Origin: Prinsepia uniflora
Lineage: Eukaryota; Streptophyta; Magnoliopsida; Rosales; Rosaceae
Assembly (NCBI GenBank): GCA_032719365.1
Contig: CM064874.1
Location: 31,358,716-31,422,715 of the forward strand
DNA: 64,000 bases
Direction of reading: 5' to 3'
Position 1 is the first letter of the stretch. Each line of letters begins with the position of its first letter. Of the stretch, positions 34,407 to 45,874 are shown piece after piece. The notes below the pieces were generated by a model. It saw only the letters and a list, made by a program, of their open reading frames with translations. It was not told the origin of the DNA and did not search any database. Both the position numbers and the translations under genes were made by a program.

Positions 34407-35509
34407 GGATTAATTAGGAAGAAAAGGGACGAAGATTGAATGGTTTAGGGGTCTGGACCAGTCACGCTGGTCCAGTTTGGCTGAAATTGCAGAGAAAATT
34501 GGACCGGCTGGTCGGAACCGGTCGACCGGAGGTTAAAGATAGCACTGTAGCTGGCACGTGGCTCTCACACGCAGACACTTCAGGCGGCACGAGCGGGCGC
34601 GTGGGGGAAAATTTGGGGAAAGTTCCAATATATAATTTCATCTATTCGATGTAACGAACATTTTGGGACTGGTTTCGAGTCGATCGAATATCGTCTCGAT
34701 ATAGTTCGGGCTGTCCGAAGGTTTAGGTTTGCGTTTAAAAATAGTTAAAAATCCCCGAAAATTATGGGACTTTAGTGAGGGGTTAATTAATTAGTTAGTA
34801 ACCCTCTAAAGTGATTTGGACAGGTTTGGGAACCCCGGAGACGGCGATTAGCCTGGGAAGACGTACAGCGCGCGTATCGAGGCGACAGCTCAGACGGTTT
34901 GTGAGTGGACATTTCTTTCTAACTTGATGCATGCATAAATGTTTTATAAGTGTTTTAGAACATGTTTTATGATTCCATGAGTGCATTCGTGTGTGTGTTT
35001 ACGTATTGGCACGTATTTCAAGGCTTTCGGTTTTATACGTACTTATACGCGCTTATACTTTCGGTTTTCAAGGAAATGGTTCGAAAGGTAAAACGACCCA
35101 TTTGGTCTTGATTTTATTTGGGCATGAGACCTATGTGATTTTGTTTTTGACTCGGGCATGTGACCCTATTGATGACCTATGGGTCTGAGTCGTGGTCGCG
35201 ACAGGTGCTGTGTGCACGGCGACGGACGACGTGACGCTCGCCTCCGGATTGGGGATGTGTTCCTTCTGAAGAGGTCACGATGCACGTTCCGTTGTCGAGC
35301 AGCCACTGGAGGCTCGACTTCGGAGTGCTGACGGTATCGGAGAGCGAATGGTGATGTGTGCACCATGATCTAGAGGTGGTCACGGTAGTGATATGTTCAC
35401 GGTGACATACCAGGATTGAGAGCTGTCCTGGACTGATGGTTGCACGCATCACTATGATCAGAATCGTGACTGGCCCTGAGGTATCGGGCTCGATGTCCCA
35501 TTGATTTAT

Positions 35510-36120
35510 GAGTTCGGGCTTGAGCCTCAATTTAATTGTGAAATAGGGCTAGAGGCCCCGTTGAGTCATATGTTCGGGCTGGAGGCCCAGTTGACTTGTG
35601 GTATCGGGCGTAAGTCCAATTTTTGGTTTCTTATACTAATATGTATATACCCTCCTTTATGAGGTGATTGGTCTCCTCCAGACGTCGACCTGGAGAGTCA
35701 CGATCCACTACCCGGAATGAGTGATCCCCATAGGGATCCCATTCCAGGAGTGGGAGTTATGATGTGGTTCCGGACCAGATCCAGAGAGATGCTCGGACTG
35801 GATCTGAAGACAGAGCCTCCCAGATGGAGAATTGCTGGGGGGTAGACTCAGAGTGAGATCCAGAGTAGTATGCATACTTATATATATATATATAAATCGT
35901 AACATATATTGGGGATGAGTTCCCTAGGGGTTGTGTGCCCCGAGTTGACATCAGAGGATGTCTAGGATGTGTTATATATGTATATATGTATATGTGTATG
36001 CGAGTTTTCACTGAGATGGTTTTGGGCTGAGACCCATATGTGTTGGTGTTGGGCTGAGACCCACATGTATCGGATTTGGGATGAGTTCCCACTTGATTTG
36101 GATTTTGGGCCAAGGCCCCA
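35510..36120 (+). repeat. Hairpin-phrase array in the outer LTR
   Basis: Units include GGGCTTGAGCCTC, GGGCTAGAGGCCCC, GGGCTGGAGGCCC, GGGCTGAGACCC (twice), GGGATGAGTTCCC and GGGCCAAGGCCCC. GGGA..TCCC against GGGC..GCCC shows matched changes. Confidence 0.75.
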
Positions 36121-36428
36121 TGTTCTATGTTTGAGAAATGATTTTCAAATGCATGCATACTTTTTAGTGAAGAGCATAAAGGTGTTTTTATGAAAATGTT
36201 TTTATCAAATCTTTGGTTTGTCCACTCACATTTTTCGTGTTTTGAATGCCCTTCAGGTTGATCGCGGATGCGGTCTATAGCAGAGACCGAGACATCACAT
36301 TTCTCCTCCGGATCCTGACGCTCTCTGATAGTCTCGGTTGGGCTAAGGACGGAATTATCCCTGGTCTGACACTAGTAGGCACGTCTCACGATAATCCCGG
36401 GGGATTTGGGACGGGTCCTGTCAATAGG

Positions 36429-37539
36429 AACTGGGAACGACAACAACTAGGAACAACTAAAGACTGCTTGAGATCAGGAGGAACACTAAAAATTTCTCAA
36501 TTAATTTTCGGATTCAAGGTTTAATCGATTCATATGATTGAGCCATACCCTACACATGTAATCATGCATTAATTTAGATTTGACGCGTAATTGAGTTTGT
36601 TTGCATATTTGATTTTCCTACATGCCCATGCATTTTTTTTTTTAAATAAATACTACAAGGTATCCCTACATTCGAAGTCTCGAAGGATGAAATTAATCCC
36701 CGTCATGAATTGTGTTAGTTTCCGTATTTGATTTTCATACATGCCCATGCATTTTTTTTAATAGATATAACAAGATGTTTCCATACTTTGAAATGAAACT
36801 AATCCCCATACTTAATTGAGTTTGCTTGCGTACTTGATTTTCTTACATGTCCATGCATTTTTTCTTATAAATATCTTCTCCACACTCAAAGAACGGGACT
36901 CTCCCAACTAAGTTACACCTAACCACAAGGTGATTCCAATGAATTTCGAACACTTTTTCGATACTAAAAAATTCACCTTCTGAAGATAGTAGTAGTTTAC
37001 CACCAACACCACATATCATGTCTGTTCATTTTACTTTCATAAGATCAAACAACCAAAAACAGGGATATGAGTTGCTATAAACTATCAAGAAGAAGCAGTT
37101 TTATTATTCCCCAACCGCAATATCCTATCTCCAATTTCTGATCTCAATCTCCTACCTCCGATGTCCAGTCTTTCCTCTTTACTGTTGGTTTCTTAATACA
37201 GAGAACCAACACCCATAACAATCAGTTTCATTGGTTTTTTTTATCTTAGCTTTGTTAAAGCACTCACTAAGACTGCACAAGTAAAGAGTAAATTCTCATA
37301 CATGTTTCATAGTTTGCGAATATCCAAGAAGTAACAAGTCAATTCCATTTATGGCTCTTACCTTTTCTAAATGTCTGCATCACAAAACTTAATCCTTTAC
37401 AAGTAACTAGGTATTACCACATTCTGGTAGGAAGTTGCACAAACATAGCTAGCAACCAAACATCCCTCAAATTAGGAAACAAGATGCTTAATTTGCACAT
37501 TGGATGGAGGACATCGGGAAACTTCCAAGTCTTAGCTTC
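36429..37539. other. AT-rich intergenic DNA with a three-unit degenerate repeat
   Basis: 36589-36875 contains three diverged units (~119 and ~106 bp apart) centred on GATTTTCCTACATGCCCATG then CATTTTTT, each followed by TTAATCCCC-type text. The rest up to the YjbQ gene's stop is its likely 3' UTR and flanking DNA. No other gene seen. Confidence 0.5.
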
Positions 37540-39462
37540 TCATATTCCATTAAGGGTGACGACAACTTTCCGTGCCGTAGGATAGTCACGATGCTCACAC
37601 AACCATATTCCCTGAAGCACATCAGAAGAAAAAATTATGCAATATGCCATATCAACGCAGCCAAAATTCAAAAAAATTGTTTCGCTAGAGACCGAAGCAA
37701 TTGAGCAATGAATAATTGTTTTCCATGATACAACGTACAAGAATATGGACATGCATTCTATATTTGAAGTTTGGTAACCAATGATGAAAACCATCTAGTT
37801 ATGCACGATAGTGTTAATTCCTTTGTGCCGCTGTTGTTAGCTAGTTAATTGCCTGACCTGTACCTTACAAGTTAATAGCCTCAGTGAAATCTTAAGAACA
37901 TCTAGTTACCTATCTATCAGTCACTGTTCTCACGAGTTCAGACCCAAACTAACACCCTTGACCACATGTAATCAAAATATTTTGCAGAAGACATCTAATC
38001 TCTTCTTTGGTCAACCATTTCCAGTCTTCCATTTTACATAATCAGTCTTACATAGAAATTTGTTCAAGCCTCAAGAAATGCATGGGCACATCAAATCGAG
38101 TATAGAAGAGTGTGAAGTTTGTAAAGTGTATTATCATAAGAACTCGTTTTCAGCTAGTGATTTCTTCGGTACTGCTTTCTTGTTCACTCTCCCTAAGTTC
38201 TATTTCAAGAGCTAATAGTTATTCATTGTCCAAGAAATTGAATCAGCACCGTTTCAGTGAGAATCTCCTATATTTCATGATTACAAGGTTGAGAAATAAA
38301 GCTCTTAACACGTATGAACCTTCTGAAAGATAAAAGTTGGTTCTACATACCTGCCAAGTTCCCATATTAAGCTTTCCATTTGTAATTGGTACTCTACATG
38401 AGAAAAAAGGAACATGTAAATGCCAACGGGACCATAAATTTTTAAAGCACAAATGTTTCAACCAAGCTAGTAAGATATCCTCACGTCAATGTGGCGCCGA
38501 GCATTGATGATTTAATATGTGCGGGCATGTCATCCGGGCCTGCAAAGCTTACATAATTCAGTGTCACACAAATGTGTGTCGAGTAGCAATTCGGCAAAGT
38601 AAGAGATGAAAACCGTGTTCTTTACTAGTCAAAAGAATCCAATACCAACCTTCAAGGGTATGCTTCCATGGTGCAGATGTCCCCTGAAATAAGAATAAAA
38701 AAAACTCACATAACTAATAATATCCTTAAAATAGTCCATGAGATATCACAGAAAATAAACTAACCTCAGGAACTATCCTATTAAGGAAGGTCTCTGTATC
38801 ATCGCGAACATCAGAATCATAATTCTCATTGATGGTAAGAGAAGCACTAGTGTGTTGCACTGGAATAATTTCGTCGTATTTTCCAAGAAAATAACAAATA
38901 GTTAATACCAAATGGAAAGGGGCATCAGATATAGGATTAAGGTTGGGGGTTGGCTAACTTACAGAAGAGATGAGCAAGGCCACAGTTGAATTCTGATAAG
39001 TCCTGCCCAATTTCCTTCACTATCTGAAATAGAAACCCAAATATCTTATTATGAGTTTATTACTAAATCAAAGGGGATCATAAGAATTCCGGTAAATTTT
39101 TTATTTGTTTTCTTCTTCTTGATAGAATATCAGACGAGCAGACCCAGAAATTGAGTGTTGAATTCAGTACGGGTGGATGAGATTTGAGTGGATTTGAGTT
39201 TAGGGTTAAGTTAGGGTTGAAAGAGAGAGAGAGAGAGAAAGAGAGAAAGAGAGAGAGAGAGAGAGAGAGTAACCATAGGGGTGATGAGATGGCAACCCCT
39301 CTTGTGGGGAGGCAGAGTTATGGTCTTCTGAGCCCACTTCGGTGCAGCCGCTGCCATTGAATTGGGGTCGTTGATGGTGGTGGTCGGAGTCCTGACTGAA
39401 GAACACTTGACGAAGCGAATCGGAGACACTGAGATCAGTGACACTGAGCTTTGCATTTCCAA
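37540..39462 (-). CDS. YjbQ/UPF0047 family protein (secondary thiamine-phosphate synthase-type), 7 exons
   Basis: Complete gene. Exons on the minus strand: 39274-39462, 38963-39023, 38765-38859, 38650-38683, 38485-38539, 38351-38393, 37540-37611. All introns are GT-AG and the phases join into one 182-residue protein. The family core runs from KWAQKTITLPPHKRGCHLIT through GLAHLFLQHTSASLTINENY, DSDVRDDTETFLNR, PDDMPAHIKS and NGKLNMGTWQGIWLCEHRD to VVVTLNGI. The GTWQ block and the HTSASL block are the family signatures. Bacterial YjbQ has weak thiamine-phosphate synthase activity; the plant role is not established. The first 35 residues before the conserved MAAAAPKW are Ser/Thr/Val-rich with few acidic residues and may be an organelle-targeting peptide, or the second ATG (39355-39357) may be the real start. 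Intron 6 (739 bp) is the longest. Confidence 0.95.
39219..39269. repeat. (GA)n microsatellite in intron 1 of the YjbQ gene
   Basis: About 50 bases of GA repeats with occasional AAA interruptions. On the gene's strand it is a (CT)n tract starting a few bases after the splice donor ATG|GTTACT. Confidence 0.95.
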
Positions 39463-40812
39463 CTCTTTTCCCTCTTGCTGCTCTAAAAACTAAAAGCCCA
39501 AATGGTCGAGTTTGGTTGGGTTCTGGAAAATATCAGAAGCAGGCTTTTGAATTGCACACCCGCATGAATATGCATGAATCATATTATGCGTCTCATCTCC
39601 ACCACTTGTTTTGTAGGCTTTTCTGTGGACTTCGTGTGGTTCCATTAGGCCCACTTCGGCCTTTTCCTCCCCTCATTTTCAAGTTTTTTTTTTTGTTGCT
39701 TGTACCAGGTTCCTTATTTCTTCTCTGCAAACTAATTAGGCTATTTACTCAAAATATCGACTTTAAAATTAGTCTGAAAATGTCCATTGAACTTTATTTT
39801 ATAACACAGCCCCGTTGAAATCCATTTTCGTCTCAAAATATCCCAATTTCATCATCTTTTTTGACTTACTATCAAATGTAAGGGTTTTTTTTTCTTCCCT
39901 CATAATGCCCCATGAACTTCACACTCAATCCCAATTTGTCCCCACGAACCTGATATAGTTGCAATATACCCCATGAAACCCCTATCTTCTCCCATGATGC
40001 CCCAATTCTGTCCTCTTGGGCAACTCACGTTGAAGAAAAGTAAAATCATCAATGTGCACACATCAGTATCTGTGGTGGCAAATTAAAATGCACATCAGCA
40101 GTAGGACCCACTAAAAAACTTAATTAGTTTCATTGGTATAAAAAATAAGTTCAAAATAAATAGCATTACAATCTTCATTTCATTAACAATTTCCACATTA
40201 ATTCATTGCTGCCAATTCCAAACAAAAAACCAAGTCTATCATAAATAAGAAATTGGAAAGACTACACTCTTCCGAACTTACAAACCCAACTATATAAATT
40301 AGTTATGATGTTAGTTCTTGTTTCTGGGATTGATATATTTGACTTTGCCTCTACCACGATAATTTGTAATTATGCTCAAACTCCATTACTCGGTTTTCTA
40401 TTCCATTAAGTCCCCCTTCTTGATAAGGACTATGAATGGATGAGGAGGTTTTTCAAGAGATTAAGTCGTGTATGCATTGCGTTAGGCTAAGTGCTGTGTA
40501 CTTGATGACTAGTCATCACTGTTTCACTTTTACTATTTACTGAGATTTCTGTCAAGGGTATTTTTTTTTTTCAATTCCATTATAATAGTTGTTAATACTG
40601 TGCGTTTTGAGTTAAACGATTTTGGGCATATCTTTGGTTTTTTTAAAATTCATGGATACTGCATATGATTTTGAAACTATGGTCATTCTATATGAGTTTT
40701 CTGCGATGGTTGCTGAACCATAGTGATGATTCTTGGGTTTTGAGAAAATGTTTTCAAAACTATTTTGTTGGATCAATAACTGTGTAAAGATGGGTATTAC
40801 GAAACTAAATTA
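39463..40812. other. Upstream region of the YjbQ gene and intergenic DNA
   Basis: The promoter of the YjbQ gene should lie just right of 39462, but no convincing TATA box was seen. 39870-40030 has repeated phrases of the type ATGCCCCATGAACTTC, CCCCACGAACC and CCCCATGAAACCCC, typical of a degraded dispersed plant repeat. No gene seen. Confidence 0.4.
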
Positions 40813-41650
40813 TTATAACGACCCAGAAATTTGGGAAATGTAAAAATGACGTTTTTGGTCCTAAAGGTCAAAATGTTGACTTTTGATCTGGACATTTTCT
40901 AGAATATTTGAAAGAACCGTTACGAAGGTTTCGGACTCCGAAGTTCATAGACATGCGGTATACCGAGAATGGAGTTTAGATAAATTCATTTTGGGTCTAA
41001 ACCATGTAGGGGCATTTTGGTAATTTTGGATAAAAGGGTATTGTAATCATTTTGCAAGAAGGCCCTAGGTTATTCTAGAATGTTCTTCATTTTCCCCACC
41101 TTTTTATTGTCCTATCTTCTCCACCGACGTACCTATTTTATAAATAGGGGTGTGTATTTATAAAAGGGAGAGTTCAGTGGTTTTGAACCGAAAACCATAA
41201 AACCACCACAAGCTAAACCGTGAAGGAGGAAGAAAGAAAGAAAAATAAAGAAAAGAAGAGGAGGAAAAGGGAGAGGTAATAAAGAAAGGCAGAGAATGGG
41301 AGGAAAACAAAGGTCTTGGGAAAACCAGATCCCAACCCGTGAAGCCAAAGTTGGTTGTGGACCTTCAAACTGTCCTAAAGCTCTGGATGCCTAACCGAAG
41401 AAGCTAGGCCACTGAATGAGTCCCTAGGATCGTTTTCGAACAAAAGGAATGAAGAATGAACGCGGGAGAGCCCTAGAAACGAACTTTGAGCAATGGCCAA
41501 AATATCAATAATGCAAACCATGATCTCGAGGTAAGTTTCCTTGGATTTAAGTTCATTTATCCTCTTTTTAATTGATTTAGAGTAGTTTGGACGTAAAAGG
41601 GAAGAAAACTGATGAATTTTGAGGGAAATACAACCGGGGTCTAGCCGCCA
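40813..41650 (+). mobile_element. Truncated forward-oriented LTR fragment (U3 part)
   Basis: Begins TATAACGACCCAGAAATTTG and contains one diverged U3 module (ATGTTGACTTTTGATC near 40872, CATAGACATGCGG near 40948). A TATA box (TTTATAAATAGGGG) lies near 41137-41150. It is cut off by the LTR starting at 41651. Confidence 0.65.
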
Positions 41651-42161
41651 TGTAATGACCCGTCCCGAATACCGGGATTGAATATTAATTAATCATGATT
41701 TAGAATGACTAATCGGGGATTAGTTGAGTGAAATCGGACGAAACGTGCAAAATGACCGTTTTGCCCCTAGCGTGGGCAAAATGTTGACTTTTAGTTCGGG
41801 CGGCCAAATGGACTTTGACCGATGACTTTGACGTAGTTCGGGACGTCACGAATTCATAGACAGGTGGCACGTTCAATTCCGACATTCGTAGAGAAAGTTA
41901 TGATGTTCGGAAGTTGAGGGGTATTTTGGTAATTTGGCATATTAGGGGCCAAATGTTGACTTTTTGATCGGGAGGTCCGATGGACGAGGGCCAAGGACCG
42001 TTACGTAGGTCTCGTCGATACGAATTCAATGACAGGCAGCATGCCGAAATCGGAGATTCGACGACGAAGTTATGGTCACGGAATCGGGCTCGATTAACCG
42101 AACGAACCGGGAATAAAGTAATATTTTAATAATGAACAGTACCCGGTGACTGTGCACATCC

Positions 42162-42187
42162 GGATGAGTGACAAGTGTCACCCATCC
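42162..42187. promoter_or_regulatory. Conserved 26-bp palindrome (LTR 1)
   Basis: GGATGAGTGACA / TGTCACCCATCC, one mismatch, about 512 bp from the LTR start. Confidence 0.75.
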
Positions 42188-43619
42188 CCTGAAATCTGAT
42201 CCATGTTTCCCTCCCAACACCATCATTACAACATCATCATCATCCCTAATCATCCTTGTCCTCCATTTTCTTTTCCCTTTCCTCCATATTTCCTTATACC
42301 GTGAACTACATCAATTGAGTGTGTGAGATGGGGGACTTGGCTGCCTTCTCGTGGCAGAATTGAGTGAATTGTGAGACTTGAAGATTGTATTAATTGAGAG
42401 AAACACACTGGACAGAGTGAGGGAGGATGAAATCAAAATCGAAAATTTAGAAAATTGGGGGGAAATTCAAATGTCGAGTGAGGGGCCGTGAGGATCAAAT
42501 TAAAGCTCGCATTCAGCTTCCTGAGGTTGAGACGAGTTGTTTCAAATCAAAAACGAGAGGAATTCATGCCCAATTGGCTTTGAACGGGTTTGTTAACAGT
42601 GAGAGAAATCGAGGCTGTGTCGTGATCTTGGAGCGATCAAACGGTGTAATTGATGTGGGGATTGTGTTCCTGAGGATCCCACGATGCTTCTGGATCCATC
42701 AATTGAAGGAAAACGCTGGAGATTGACTGAACTCCATGGTTGCACAGTGACGAAGAATCGAGTTTGAGTCGTGGCGTTTGAGCCACGAATTGATGCAATT
42801 GAGTTGGGGAAAATACTTACCTGAGTCCATTGAAGCTTACTGGTGAATCAATTGAACGAAATCAAGAAGGTTTGATGGTTTTCAAAGGATGAACAGTGGC
42901 CGGATGTCCTTCGATTGATCATCTGTGATCGTGAGGATTGAGGTAATGTTTCATGGAATTATTGTTACAGAACTCTAATTGGACTTAAGTAGAAGCTAAT
43001 TGATTGATCAATTGATGAATTCAGTGTCGAATTGATAGGATTGGAACCGGGTCTGATCGCGGGCTAAACGACCCGTTTACCAGACAAACGGGTGAGGGAG
43101 ACAGCACTGTAGCTGGCGCGTGGGTTTCACGCGCAGCCACTCACGGCGGCGCGTGGGGGCGCGTCCGGCCTAGTCTCAAGGTGAGGTCAACATGACTTTT
43201 GATCCTCTCAGTGTAACGAACATTTTGACGTTGATTTCGGTGAAATCGGATATTGTTTCGATAATGTTCCGCGTATCCGAAGTTTTGTTTTACGTTTAAA
43301 ATACGTATTTAAATCCCGAAAAAATTGGGGAAAATTATATGATGTATTTTGAGATGTTAGTAACCCTCTATAATGGTTTTGGACAGGAGTTGTGATTTCC
43401 AGATTTTACGGAAAAACGTGCAGCTCGGAAACGGACCGTTTTGGACGGTGTGTGTGAGTGGACTTTGTTTTCTAACCGTGATGCATGCATATATGATTTA
43501 AATGCCTTATTATATGATTTTATATGCTTGGGCATGATTTGTGTTTCAATCCGGTAATTTCTCGGTTTTATGATTATTATATTATTATTTTGGGCGATCT
43601 TCGAGAAATTACGAAATTT

Positions 43620-44610
43620 GGTAAAAATGATGTTTGGACTTGGTTTGTGAGTCCGGGATTAAAATTGGTTGGAAATAATGTGTGGACTCGGATTATTGAG
43701 TCATGGATTGAAAAATGATGTGGTAACTCGGGAATGAGTCAATGGTCAATTTCGTGGATTTACGTGAAAATGGCAACAGAGGTTGCAACGCATGGATTTG
43801 CGTGATAATGTTATTTTGGGCATGAGAACCCAAGTGAATAGTGATTTTGACTCGGATTTGGAGTCATTTGTGAAATTGTGAAATTAATGATTTATTGAGA
43901 TTTTATGATTATTTTAATCGGTCTTTCGGGCACGTTTTACGAGGTACGTGCAAATGATGTTTTGGGCTAGGCCCGGAGTCTAAATGATTTCTAAAATGAT
44001 ATTTTGACTTGGTTGGTGAGTCAATGATGATTTCCGGATTATTCTATTGATTTAAATGTGATTTTAACGGTTTATGTGTAAAAGGTATTTTGGGCGTGAG
44101 ACCCAGTTGAGAATGATCTTGACTTGGTATGAAGTCAAGATTTGATTGAAATGTTTTGGGATGTAATTCCCGGGATGGTTTTCATTGTGATTGTGATATT
44201 CCCAGACGGTCGGTGCTTGGGGGGATTACCCAGACGACCGGAGCTTGGGGGATGTGATTGTAGGATCGGGAGTTGATCCTATGGTAGTCAGCTTCTCGGA
44301 TGAGACTGAGCCTGGATGTACCACTCGGAGGTGTCTGAACCTGGGGATGTGTTCGCCCAGAGGTGACTGAGCCCGAGGGGGTTGAGCCCAGAGGTGTTTA
44401 TTCCCGAGAGAGTGACTGAATATTGGCCTACGCGTAGTGCAGCACTTGTGATTAGTGCAGTTTGATTGATCGTGCACTTGTGAGTAGTGCAGATGTGATT
44501 TGTGATATTTTATGCACTTGTGAGTAGTGCGGATTGATTGAATTGATATATTTCTTGTGCACTGGTGATTAGTGCTGATTGGTATTGATTGTGATGATGT
44601 ACTGGTATTG
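43620..44610 (+). repeat. Hairpin-phrase array in LTR 1
   Basis: Units include GGACTTGGTTTGTGAGTCC, GACTCGGATTATTGAGTC, GACTCGGATTTGGAGTC, GGGCTAGGCCC, GACTTGGTTGGTGAGTC, GGGCGTGAGACCC and GACTTGGTATGAAGTC. Then come GCACTTGTGAGTAGTGC (twice), variants GCACTTGTGATTAGTGC and GCACTGGTGATTAGTGC, and GTACTGGTATTGAGTAC. Stems differ but always pair. Confidence 0.85.
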
Positions 44611-45057
44611 AGTACGGGTTTTTGGTCTTTGTGGCCAGTGATTATGTTTTCACATGTTTTGGTCTGAGAGCCGGGATTTGATGTTTTATAACATGAACTG
44701 AATTGGTGATCATGAGTTTTATGGACCATGGGAAAATATGTTTTGATTTTATCGGTCACTCATGTTTTACGATATGCATGCAAGTTTGTGAAAACTAGAG
44801 GGTAAGATTGTATTTTGATAAATGTTTTTATAAGAGATCATTTTTTGTCCACTCACACCTTTTCTGTTTTGTGACCCTCCAGGCCGTGGTACGACGCTCG
44901 GGACTGATCGTGAGGCAGTGACAGCAGCAGAAATCCGCGCAAACATCCCTTGTCTGGCAAGCACTGAAGGGGAGTTTCGGACCTTTAGTTGACTTGTCAG
45001 ACGGGAGCAGGACCGGGCACGGTTTTTGACGTCCAGTTGGGACGGGTCCTGTCAAAT

Positions 45058-45069
45058 TGGTATCAGAGC
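45058..45069 (+). other. Primer-binding site (tRNA-iMet) after LTR 1
   Basis: TGGTATCAGAGC, complementary to the 3' end of plant initiator tRNA-Met, 3 bases after the LTR end. Confidence 0.88.
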
Positions 45070-45098
45070 ATTTGGTTCTTGATTTCTGTTGATACGTC

Positions 45099-45374
45099 AT
45101 GCCTCCGAGTCGTGTGTCCCGTACACGGTCTGATGATGGGAGGGGTGAGAGTAGTGTTAGTAAAGGCCCAGATATTGAGCGAGCTCGACGGTTAGGAGCC
45201 ACTGTGTTTCGTGGTGATTCGGGACCGGACGGTGCCGAAGATTGGCTTACTCGATTGGAAAGGATTTTTGAGGTTATGATATGTCCCCTGGAGGACATGG
45301 TGCCCTTAGCCACTTTTCTTTTGGATGGCTATGCTTACAGGTGGTGGCATAGTTTGCAGTTGACTGGCTGGGAT
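45099..45374 (+). CDS. gag: gag protein start, cut by the assembly gap
   Basis: 92 codons from ATG at 45099 until the first N. The protein starts MPPSRVSRTRSDDGRGESSV and contains AEDWLTRLERIFEVMICPLE and YRWWHSLQ, the N-terminal part of the retrotransposon gag domain of Ty3/gypsy chromoviruses (Tekay/Del-like). It is about 92% identical to the copy at 49288. The frame is open up to the gap; what follows is unknown. Confidence 0.85.
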
Positions 45375-45874
45375 NNNNNNNNNNNNNNNNNNNNNNNNNN
45401 NNNNNNNNNNNNNNNNNNNNNNNNNNNNNNNNNNNNNNNNNNNNNNNNNNNNNNNNNNNNNNNNNNNNNNNNNNNNNNNNNNNNNNNNNNNNNNNNNNNN
45501 NNNNNNNNNNNNNNNNNNNNNNNNNNNNNNNNNNNNNNNNNNNNNNNNNNNNNNNNNNNNNNNNNNNNNNNNNNNNNNNNNNNNNNNNNNNNNNNNNNNN
45601 NNNNNNNNNNNNNNNNNNNNNNNNNNNNNNNNNNNNNNNNNNNNNNNNNNNNNNNNNNNNNNNNNNNNNNNNNNNNNNNNNNNNNNNNNNNNNNNNNNNN
45701 NNNNNNNNNNNNNNNNNNNNNNNNNNNNNNNNNNNNNNNNNNNNNNNNNNNNNNNNNNNNNNNNNNNNNNNNNNNNNNNNNNNNNNNNNNNNNNNNNNNN
45801 NNNNNNNNNNNNNNNNNNNNNNNNNNNNNNNNNNNNNNNNNNNNNNNNNNNNNNNNNNNNNNNNNNNNNNNNNN
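45375..45874. other. Assembly gap (500 N)
   Basis: Exactly 500 N, a placeholder size. It falls inside gag on the left and ~30 bases into an LTR on the right, so the true missing sequence is probably larger or the join is wrong. Confidence 0.95.

Larger units (their letters stand above)
30593..36428 (+). mobile_element. Solo LTR (2.8 kb without its insert), forward orientation, near-perfect target duplication
   Basis: The LTR runs 30598-36423, starting CGTAACGACCCGTCCC (TG mutated to CG) and ending GGGACGGGTCCTGTCA. Flanks are ATAGC (30593-30597) and ATAGG (36424-36428). It is interrupted by the nested LTR 31358-34401. It carries the 26-bp palindrome (30870-30895), the GC-rich block (34543-34600) and hairpin phrases (35510-36120). 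The mutated start and imperfect duplication indicate an older insertion than the nested one. Confidence 0.78.
41651..45054 (+). mobile_element. LTR 1 (3.4 kb) of a long-LTR gypsy element
   Basis: From TGTAATGACCCGTCCC to GGGACGGGTCCTGTCA, followed two bases later by a primer-binding site, so it is a 5' LTR. Order inside: two W-box modules (41750-41915 and 41930-42085), palindrome (42162-42187), GC-rich CGCGTGG block (43105-43165), hairpin phrases (43620-44150) and GCACT hairpins (44440-44610). It is more diverged from LTRs 2 and 3 than they are from each other (for example GCTGGCGCGTGG against GCAGGCACGTGG), so it is probably not their partner. Confidence 0.85.

Noticed and set aside
44226..44759. 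177-residue minus-strand open frame as a gene
   Set aside because: It is antisense to the hairpin-rich part of LTR 1; its sister in LTR 2 is broken, and the text is low-complexity Ser/His/Thr without a known family.
45058..45069. tRNA gene
   Set aside because: TGGTATCAGAGC is the primer-binding site complementary to initiator tRNA-Met, without any surrounding cloverleaf.
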